Shown piece after piece: positions 1 through 7,000 of a stretch of DNA of 37,275 bases; within the stretch, counting starts at the first letter, position 1, and the number at the start of each line of letters is the position of its first letter. Below the pieces are notes generated by a model, which had not been told where the DNA came from, made no database searches, and saw only the letters and a list, made by a program, of their open reading frames with translations. Origin of the DNA: CAYPEK01 sp964409645 (GTDB lineage Bacteria; UBP15; UBA6099); the NCBI GenBank assembly GCA_964409645.1, contig CAYPEK010000036.1, positions 1-37,275 of the forward strand, given 5' to 3'. Made by a program: the position numbers and the translations under genes.

Positions 1-42
1 ATAATTCGCTGGCTTTCAGGGTGCGGACGGCCGGAATTCGGA

Positions 43-48
43 TATAAT
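43..48 (+). promoter_or_regulatory. Possible -10 element of the hydrolase gene
   Basis: A perfect TATAAT hexamer lies 36 bp before the start codon at 84. No convincing -35 hexamer is found 16-18 bp upstream, so this is only a candidate. A purine-rich AGAGG at 71-75 lies 8 nt before the GTG and would be the ribosome binding site. Confidence 0.3.
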
Positions 49-83
49 ACAGCGGGATATATTTAAACTGAGAGGTATGAGAC

Positions 84-1121
84 GTGAGAGGGCTGAAGCT
101 GACGTGTTTTTTGGCGGTGGCGTTGTCTGTGTTCGTGTCGCTCGGCGCGCGGGCGGCGGACGAGTATATTGATAAGCTTTTCGCGCCTCCCGCCGCGGAG
201 GAGTTGCAAGAGGTGTTCGATAAGACTCAGTACCAGCCGTCGTGCGTGGATTTCGCGACGGACGCGGTTTATATGGAGGACGCCGATTATGTGGTGTGGC
301 ACGCGACTTATAAATCGGACGGTCTGAAGCAGACGGGGCTTTTCGGTTTGCCGAAAACGCCCGGCCGGGCGCCGCTGGCGATGATTAACCATGCCGGTTT
401 CAGCGGGTTCTCGGATTACGACCGGGAGCGGTTGCGTCAGTATCTGAAACGCGGGTACGTGGTGGCGATTGCGACGTACCGTGGCGAGGCCGGATCGGCC
501 GGCGCGGCGGAGGGGAAGATGGACGTGCTCGGCGACGAGGCGCACGACATTATGAATCTGATGGAGTGTGCGGCGGGGCAGCCGTCGGTGGACCCGGACA
601 AGATCGTGATGATGGGGGTGAGCCACGGGGCGGGGCTGTCGGTGTCGGTGCTGATTCGGTCGAAGCGAGTGCGTGCGGCGGGGCTTGCGGCTGCGCCGAC
701 GAATCTGATGGACGACGCGATGAGGAAGCTGGCGGCGGAGTGGCGGACGCGCCCGGCGGCGGTGGAGGTTATGCTCGAGATGCTGATCCCGAAAGAGGGG
801 ATCAAGAAGATGAAGCAGATTCTCGGCATCAAGGCGCGCAACGCGGAACAGATACCGCCCGCGCGGTTCGAGATGATACGGCGGTCGCCGGCGCTGTTTG
901 CGGATAAGATACAGGTTCCGATGATGCTTTATTACGGCGGGCAGGACCCGGTGGCGCGGTTCGAGGACGGGGCGCTGATCGAGAAGTCGCTGAAGTCGCG
1001 CGGGATATTCTGCGAGATGACGGTTTTCGGGGATCGCGGGCATGCGTTTTCACCCGAGGAATCGGAGGCGGCACACGCGAAGATCATCGACTTCTTCGAT
1101 TCGGTGTTGAAAAGACAGTAG
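84..1121 (+). CDS. Secreted alpha/beta hydrolase (dienelactone hydrolase / prolyl oligopeptidase-like)
   Basis: A 345-residue exported serine hydrolase. Residues 1-24 form a signal peptide (hydrophobic core, then an ARA-A cleavage-like site), which places it in the periplasm or outside the cell. The nucleophile elbow is G-V-S-H-G with Ser180. The likely acid is Asp288 in the G-G-Q-D-P strand end, and the likely base is His320 in D-R-G-H. This spacing is usual for the alpha/beta-hydrolase fold. The substrate (ester, lactone or peptide) cannot be read from the sequence. The GTG start is chosen because AGAGG lies 8 nt upstream and the signal peptide begins there. The gene stands alone: a repeat-filled gap of about 490 bp follows it, so it need not belong to the next operon. 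Confidence 0.85.
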   Translation: MRGLKLTCFLAVALSVFVSLGARAADEYIDKLFAPPAAEELQEVFDKTQYQPSCVDFATDAVYMEDADYVVWHATYKSDGLKQTGLFGLPKTPGRAPLAMINHAGFSGFSDYDRERLRQYLKRGYVVAIATYRGEAGSAGAAEGKMDVLGDEAHDIMNLMECAAGQPSVDPDKIVMMGVSHGAGLSVSVLIRSKRVRAAGLAAAPTNLMDDAMRKLAAEWRTRPAAVEVMLEMLIPKEGIKKMKQILGIKARNAEQIPPARFEMIRRSPALFADKIQVPMMLYYGGQDPVARFEDGALIEKSLKSRGIFCEMTVFGDRGHAFSPEESEAAHAKIIDFFDSVLKRQ

Positions 1122-1147
1122 CGAGAACTCAGGAAAAAACAAAACCG

Positions 1148-1281
1148 AGAATATAGAATACAGGATATAGGATATAGCAAAAGACAAAAAGCAAAAAAAT
1201 AGTAGCTGACATCCGGCAACTGGGGGAAAACAAAAGATTAAAACCGAGCGGCGCGCGTCAGCAAGCGGTCACGTGGAAGAA
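1148..1281. repeat. Compound intergenic repeat, copy near the left end
   Basis: An A/G-rich low-complexity block (1148-1230) has words of the type GAATATAGAATACAGGATA and AGTAGCTGACATCCGGCAAC. It is followed by a 38-bp element (1244-1281) containing AGCAAGCGGTCACGTGGAAG. All three word types recur together at 28635-29054, about 27 kb away. The 38-bp element is present there with only two mismatches. No coding function is seen. Confidence 0.7.
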
Positions 1282-1347
1282 GAAGATGAATAGCGAATAT
1301 CCAATAAAGAATATCGAAGGCAAAAGTAAGTAGGTGGTGGATTAATA

Positions 1348-1557
1348 GGTTGGTAGAAAGGGAAACACAAAAGAACAAGCAAAGAAATGCGGTTTTGGAA
1401 TANNNNNNNNNNNNNNNNNNNNNNNNNNNNNNNNNNNNNNNNNNNNNNNNNNNNNNNNNNNNNNNNNNNNNNNNNNNNNNNNNNNNNNNNNNNNNNNNNN
1501 NNGGTTGGTAGAAAGGGAAACACAAAAGAACAAGCAAAGAAATGCGGTTTTGGAATA
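1348..1557. other. Assembly gap (100 N) flanked by an identical 55-bp sequence
   Basis: The sequence at 1348-1402 is repeated exactly at 1503-1557, with 100 N between (1403-1502). Identical contig ends of k-mer-like length around a gap of standard size are typical of scaffolding without merging. The true sequence may simply contain one copy. Any reading frame crossing the N run is unreliable. The rest of 1122-1614 holds repeats and no recognisable gene. Confidence 0.9.
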
Positions 1558-1614
1558 GCGAAAAATGATGCTTGTAAAGGAGAATACCCTCAAGCAAGTT
1601 TGAGGATAGCACAA

Positions 1615-2430
1615 GTGGAAACGATTATCACAACAGCGGGATTGGGTGTCCGGTTGGAGGGTGCGGCGAAGCTGTTGGCGCGGTTCTGCGATCGTGAGGG
1701 TGAGCCGGAGACAGACCCGTCACTCGCACTCAGTATCGAGACAGCCGACAGGATAGCGCCGGGGCGCAGGCTCGAAGTTGTCGCGGAGCCGGAGGGGGCT
1801 CTGCGGATTATGATGGAGGGAATGGATTGCGCGCTGGATTTCGGCTCTGGGACGGGACGGCTGCGTGTGTCGCCGGGCGCCGGGGCGGCGGAATACGCGA
1901 TGCGGATTGTCATCTCGGCGCTGCTGCTGAGGAACGGCGGCTGCGTTTTTCACGCGTCCGGGCTCGTGAAAGGCGGAAAGGGCTGCATTTTCACGGGGCC
2001 GCCGGGGTCGGGCAAGAGCACTGTTGCGGCGGCGGGCGCACGGACGGGCGTAACGGTGCTCGGTGACGAGTATGTGGCGGTACGACGTGTCGGGCCGAGC
2101 GGCTATTTCGTTTTTCCGTTACCGGAATGGTTCGGCGGCCGGGCGGCGGATTTCGGACCGCTGGAGGCGCGCGAGGCGGTTTTGGCGGGATGTTTTCTGA
2201 TCGGGCACGGGAAGCGGACGGAGTTCGAGCCGGGGGATGCGGTGAGGCGCGCGGCCGGGCTTTTCAGTAACATGGTGTTTCTACCGCCGGAAAAGGTTAT
2301 ACTTGAGTCGGCGATGGCGGTGTCTGAGGATGTGCAACGGACATCGACCTGCGGGTTTCTGAAACTCGCGCTTGCGGATACGGAGAGGATTTGGGATATT
2401 GCCGAAGATTGTTATGGAAAAACGATATAA
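1615..2430 (+). CDS. HPr kinase-like P-loop protein (HprK-related)
   Basis: About 271 residues. A central H-A-S-G strand is followed by the P-loop G-P-P-G-S-G-K-S-T (nt 1996-2022) and then V-L-G-D-E-Y. This is the arrangement of the HprK/PckA-type kinase fold. Such HprK relatives occur in lasso-peptide and PqqD-containing clusters, where one characterised group phosphorylates a serine of the precursor peptide, and also in exopolysaccharide loci. The open frame extends back through the N gap. I chose GTG 1615 because GAGGA at 1602-1606 lies 8 nt upstream and the protein then begins with a typical short beta-strand start; TTG 1600 is the alternative. The 3' end overlaps the PqqD gene by 17 nt, so the two are translationally linked. 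The family is fairly sure; the substrate is inference. Confidence 0.75.
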   Translation: METIITTAGLGVRLEGAAKLLARFCDREGEPETDPSLALSIETADRIAPGRRLEVVAEPEGALRIMMEGMDCALDFGSGTGRLRVSPGAGAAEYAMRIVISALLLRNGGCVFHASGLVKGGKGCIFTGPPGSGKSTVAAAGARTGVTVLGDEYVAVRRVGPSGYFVFPLPEWFGGRAADFGPLEAREAVLAGCFLIGHGKRTEFEPGDAVRRAAGLFSNMVFLPPEKVILESAMAVSEDVQRTSTCGFLKLALADTERIWDIAEDCYGKTI

Positions 2431-2686
2431 GCGGGCGCCGGAGTGTGCGTTCCGGGAGATAGACGGCGAGGCGTTCATAGTGTCGTCGAAAACGGGCGGG
2501 GTGCACCTGTTGAATCCGGTGGGGACGCATATATGGTCGTTGCTGGACGGCAACAAGACATTGCGAGATGTGGCGGAGGCCGTGACGGAGGAGTTTGACG
2601 TTTCGGCGTGGGAAGCGGCGTACGATGTGGAAGAATTTATGCGTAAATTGGCGGATATGGAACTTATTATAGAACTCCCCGACTAA
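2414..2686 (+). CDS. PqqD-like peptide chaperone (RiPP recognition element)
   Basis: A 90-residue PqqD-family protein. These small winged-helix proteins bind the leader of a peptide substrate and present it to a radical SAM/SPASM enzyme. The characteristic core is visible: a beta-hairpin with F-I-V and G-G-V-H-L-L-N, then G-T-H-I-W-S-L-L-D-G, then a T-L-R-D-V-A helix and a C-terminal helix with L-A-D-M-E-L-I. An upstream in-frame start would add 14 residues of kinase-overlapping sequence. ATG 2414 gives the normal PqqD length and is preferred. It overlaps the kinase gene and is separated from the radical SAM gene by 153 bp with a terminator-like hairpin. The likely partners are the radical SAM enzyme and the peptide at 3850. 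Confidence 0.88.
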   Translation: MEKRYKRAPECAFREIDGEAFIVSSKTGGVHLLNPVGTHIWSLLDGNKTLRDVAEAVTEEFDVSAWEAAYDVEEFMRKLADMELIIELPD

Positions 2687-2697
2687 ACAATAGAGAC

Positions 2698-2744
2698 AGA
2701 GTCATTGTCAAGGCCTGTTTTGGATTTAAATGACTCTCTTTTTG
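2698..2744 (+). terminator. Terminator-like hairpin after the PqqD gene
   Basis: AGAGTCATT (2698-2706) and AATGACTCT (2729-2737) are perfectly complementary 9-bp arms around a 22-nt loop, followed by CTTTTTG. The long loop makes it a moderate candidate. If it works, the kinase-PqqD pair and the radical SAM gene are separate transcription units; 2745-2839 is AT-rich and could hold the next promoter. Confidence 0.5.
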
Positions 2745-2839
2745 CCAAGACCACAATTCCAAAATTAGAATATAAGGAAAGTCGGAAAACTTAATTTAAA
2801 ATATATTGTTTATTACGGAAAAATGGGGGAATCATAGAT

Positions 2840-3853
2840 GTGATGTTGGAAGAAATATATAGAAAAGCGGTTGAGGCGGGGCGGTTGCTGTCGGTACATC
2901 TCGAAGTGACTCGGTATTGTAACCTGAGTTGCAGCCACTGCTATGTTACGCCGTGCGAAAACAGCGAGATGAGCGGCCCGGAATTGCACGCGGCGCTGGA
3001 CAAGCTGGCGGACGCGGGCGCGCTGTTTCTGACGCTGACGGGCGGGGAGCCGCTGACGCGAGAGGATTTCTTCGAGGCGGCGGAGTACGCGAGGCGGCTG
3101 AACTTCTCGGTGAGGGTGTTCACGAACGGGACGCTGGTGGACGAGCGCGCGGCGGACCGGCTTGCGGGGCTTTCGCCGTTCGAGGTCGGGGTGAGCGTGT
3201 ACGGGGTGAGGGCGGAGACGCACGACGGGATCACCGGGACGCCGGGTTCGTTCGATGCGACGATGAGAGGGATCGGGCTGCTGCGTGAGCGCGGAGTGCG
3301 GGTGACGGTGAAGTCGGTGATAATGAAGCCGAACTTCGGGGAGTACGGCGAGCTGATCGATTACGCGCGGGGAGTCGGCGCGAGGTACGTGTTCGACGCG
3401 ACGGTATTTCCGCGTGACGACGGCGGGCGCGGGCCTCTTGAGTTGCGGATCGGCGAAGCGGAGCTGGAAGCGGTGATGTCGGACGCGCGGTTCCAACCGG
3501 CCGGCGGTTCGGAGCCTGCATCGCGGCTTGACAAAGTATGCCGCGGGCCGGTGTGCGATCTGAATTTCGTATCGGTCGGCATTTCCCCGGAAGGGGAGGT
3601 ATATCCTTGTCTCCAATTAAGGCGTAAAGCCGGAAACATCCTCAAAAATGAAATATCCGAAATAAGAGAAACTATGTCCCATATTATACACAAATTGACT
3701 TCTGATAAGTTAAAAGAATGCTATAATTGTACATATTGGGATGCATGCACGCGATGCGCCGGACTTGCGTTGCTTGAGGACGGGGACGCGGCGGGGCGGT
3801 CGGAGTGGGCATGCGGGATGGCCCGAATTCGAGAGAGGATCAAGAGCAGATGA
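2840..3853 (+). CDS. Radical SAM/SPASM peptide-modifying enzyme
   Basis: A 337-residue radical S-adenosylmethionine enzyme. The cluster motif C-N-L-S-C-S-H-C gives Cys27, Cys31 and Cys34. The SAM-binding G-G-E-P follows, and the C-terminal SPASM domain has Cys234, 239, 257, 294, 297, 303, 306 and 325, enough for two auxiliary [4Fe-4S] clusters. SPASM enzymes typically install C-C, C-S or C-O crosslinks or epimerise residues in ribosomal peptides. The substrate is probably the Cys-containing peptide encoded immediately downstream, whose ATG overlaps this stop codon (ATGA). The start may be GTG 2840 or ATG 2843, with a GGGGGA at 2825-2830 upstream. The type of modification cannot be told from the sequence. 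Confidence 0.9.
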   Translation: MMLEEIYRKAVEAGRLLSVHLEVTRYCNLSCSHCYVTPCENSEMSGPELHAALDKLADAGALFLTLTGGEPLTREDFFEAAEYARRLNFSVRVFTNGTLVDERAADRLAGLSPFEVGVSVYGVRAETHDGITGTPGSFDATMRGIGLLRERGVRVTVKSVIMKPNFGEYGELIDYARGVGARYVFDATVFPRDDGGRGPLELRIGEAELEAVMSDARFQPAGGSEPASRLDKVCRGPVCDLNFVSVGISPEGEVYPCLQLRRKAGNILKNEISEIRETMSHIIHKLTSDKLKECYNCTYWDACTRCAGLALLEDGDAAGRSEWACGMARIRERIKSR

Positions 3854-4011
3854 GTGGAGAAAAAGGCGAAACCGCCGGAGGGCGCAAGCGTCCGTACGAG
3901 AAGCCGGCGATAAAGTCTTCAACGATAAAGGAAACATTTCTGGCCTGCGGAAAATGTTCGAACGGGCCGATTGAGCAGTTTTTCTGCACGATATTCCCCG
4001 AGATGAGCTGA
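3850..4011 (+). CDS. Candidate RiPP precursor peptide (53 aa, three Cys)
   Basis: A 53-residue peptide starting with the ATG that overlaps the radical SAM stop codon, with GAGAGAGGA upstream at about 3831-3839. The N-terminal half is polar and Gly/Lys-rich and contains Y-E-K-P-A-I (Tyr16-Ile21), close to the YxxP leader motif bound by PqqD-like proteins in lasso and related RiPPs. The C-terminal half (residues 30-53) is hydrophobic and has Cys33, Cys36 and Cys46, with L-A-C-G-K-C and Q-F-F-C. It ends in Ser53. Size, position and motif all suit a substrate of the neighbouring enzymes. No protease or peptide transporter is seen nearby, so maturation and export are unknown. I do not recognise a named family. 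Confidence 0.7.
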   Translation: MSGEKGETAGGRKRPYEKPAIKSSTIKETFLACGKCSNGPIEQFFCTIFPEMS

Positions 4012-4021
4012 GGAGCCGTCG

Positions 4022-7000
4022 ATGAGAAACAAAAACAGAAAACCGGTAAGCCGTCCGCGGAGAGGATTTTCAGCGGCGGTTTTTGTAATTGCGGCGATTG
4101 TAATGTTGGGGTCGGGTCGCGCGCTTGCGTCGCTGTCGATCACGAACTACGCGGGGTTTGTCGATTACACGTCGCTCGTTTATATCCTTGAAAAATCGGA
4201 CAGCTACTACTGGGAGCACAACCTTCCGTCGAACGTCTCGACGTACGACGAAACGGACTATTCCGAGTTTAAGACGTTCGGATTCATGTCCTACTCTCCA
4301 TCGAGCGTATCCCTGCAGGTAAGGTGGTGCTACAACACGACCGACGCGCCCGAGGGCGTAAAGGTCGAAGTGTGGGAAGAGGACACAGCCACGTGGCACA
4401 GCGAGACGGGGATCACGATATCGACATCATCATGTACTACAACGCAGACACGAACCTTATCGTACATTGATACCGCGAACGATATTACGAATATAAAACT
4501 AAGAATTTTAGGCTATCAATCATCATCGACGAATACGACTTTACAGCTCAATCAGTTTAGAATAAACGCAGTCTTTTTCGGCTTTTTGTCGTACACATAT
4601 TCGCCGACGGAAGGTAACTCGACAAACGTGCTTTCGCTCCGCACTTCGGACAACGTGCGGGTTGCGTACGCGGCGGACATACTGACCTCGGTTAACGAAT
4701 CGGTATATCAGGAATACAGCAGCTTCGGATTTTCGTTTCCTTCCGGCGCGGAGATGGGAGCGACGACGATAACTTATGAATGGCAGTGGGACGATCTCGG
4801 TAAAACAGCGAGTATGAATTCCGCCAAGCTCGAGATATGGGATGAGAGTTCGAGCACATGGAACAATTCAACCCTGTCGATCCCGTCGAAGCAAACCGAC
4901 ACGACGGCAACCGTGAGTGCGGTTTCTTATGCGAACACCGGGGACGACCTCAATAACATTAAAGTAAGATTTTTAGGAGCCGCGAGCAGGTCGAGCACCG
5001 TCGGCGTGAGGCAGGACTACGTCAAAATAGTGGCGAAGCGGAAAATTCTCGCGTCGGACATAGCGGTCTATGCGCCCGTGACGAAGGACTTTTATCCGAA
5101 TTCGACGGGGCAGGTGCTTCTTTCATTCAGCGTGCCGGACAACGACGGCGTGGCGGACACACTCACGGGAATGATCGTCAAAAACAACGGCACCGCGGTT
5201 TACTCGAACGAACTAACCAACATGAAAGTATGCCTAGACAACTCCCCGTACGCGTCGTACGGCACCGAGGACCTGTGCACGACGATGACGTACAGTTCGA
5301 GCACGAGCAGATGGAGCGTGAGCGGGATGTCGCGCGCGATTGCGGTGGGCGGCGCGAGAGTGATCATCGTTGGTGACATTGCGTCGCTTCCGGTGGACGG
5401 CCGGACGGTGCAGATGCAGATTGTCCAGAATGGAATAACGGTAAGCTCGGGGTATAACGGGCCGACGGACGCGGCGGTGACCAACCCGGACATACAGACG
5501 ATAAACGGAATGGTGGCGTCGCAGATAACGAACACCGGGGCGACGGCGCTGACCGTGCTTCCGGCATCGACGAACAACCTCGCGATGGACTTCACGATCC
5601 CGACAAACGGCGGGACGGCCGACACTCTCACCGGCATCCGCGTGATGAACACGGGGACGGCGGTGAATTCGACCGACATCGCCGCAGTGAAAGTGTGGGC
5701 GGAAAGCGGGACGACAGCCGGTTTCCAGTCAACGTCGGACACACTGCTTGGAACGCTGACGTGGAACTCGACAAACTCATGGTGGGCGAACACAAGCCTG
5801 TCGCTGGCGTATTCGGCGGCGAAAAGGCTGTATGTAACGGTTGATATTGCGGCAAAGCCGACGGACGCCGCGACGGTGATAATGCAGCTTCCGGCGGGCG
5901 GTCTGGATTCTACGGCGGGTGTCGTGGTGGCGTCCGGCAACGACGGGCCGCTCGATGCGGCGGTGACGAATGCAAACGCGCTAACGATAAACGGAATGAT
6001 TGCATCCGAAATAACGAACACCGGAGCACCGACAGCATATTTCTCGGCGAACGAGACAAACGACCTTGTGATGAACTTTGTTGTTCCGGCCAACGGCGCG
6101 ACGGCGGACACGCTCAACGGAATCCGAGTGCAGAACACGGGAACAGCAGTGAGAACCACCGACATCAGCGCGGTGAAAGTATGGGCGGACCGCAACGGCA
6201 ACGGGACGTTCGAGCCGACGGGGTCGGACTCGCCCGCTCTCGGCACGGCGACGTGGAACACATCCGGTTACTGGGAACTGACGGGGCTCACTCAAACTAT
6301 CTCGACGAGCGGCCAGCGTATATTCGTGTCTGTGGATATCGCGAGCACGCCGACGGTTAACTCGACGATAAAAATGCAATTGAAAACGGGAAGCACGGAC
6401 ACCGCGGCGGGCGTCGTGATGGCGTCCGGCAATGACGGGCCGCTGGACGCGGTTGTGCTGAACGCCAACACGCAGACGATACGCACGAAACTGACGGTGG
6501 CCGGAACGGACAAGGCCGGTTCGCCGCTGGAATTGTCGTCAACGAACAACACTATCGAACAGCTTACGCTTACCGTCGGAGCCGGGACGGTAACGCTTAC
6601 AACTTTGGCCGTAACGTTGACCGGGACGGCGGTCACAAGCGACATAACGGCGGTTAAACTGTGGCAGGACGTGAATGGCAACGGCGCGTGGGACGCCGGA
6701 GACACGCAGCTTTCTACGACCAAGACTTTTTCGGGCGGCACGCTGACGTTCAGCAGCTTCAGTCTGAGCGTGACGTCCGGGACGCCGAAATATCTGATAG
6801 TCACATACGACATATCGGCTAGCGCGACAATGGGACACACCGCCGGCCTGTCGATAGCATCGGCCGGGGTAGCGGCGACACCTTCGGGGAGTGTTATAAT
6901 TTACTTCCCGACGGACCCGATAGTCAGCTCGACGCCGCTGATAGGGCGTACGCTCATGGTCACCGGCACGGACAAGCAGCAGCTCGGTTTCGAGAAGGGG

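Noticed and set aside
1565..1603. 12-codon open frame with AAAGGAG inside it, just after the gap
   Set aside because: It is too short and too near the assembly gap to support; it does not resemble PqqA, and the AAAGGAG is not well placed for any start.
1387..1614. Extension of the HprK-like protein through the N run
   Set aside because: The N run is of artificial length, and a good ribosome binding site supports GTG 1615.
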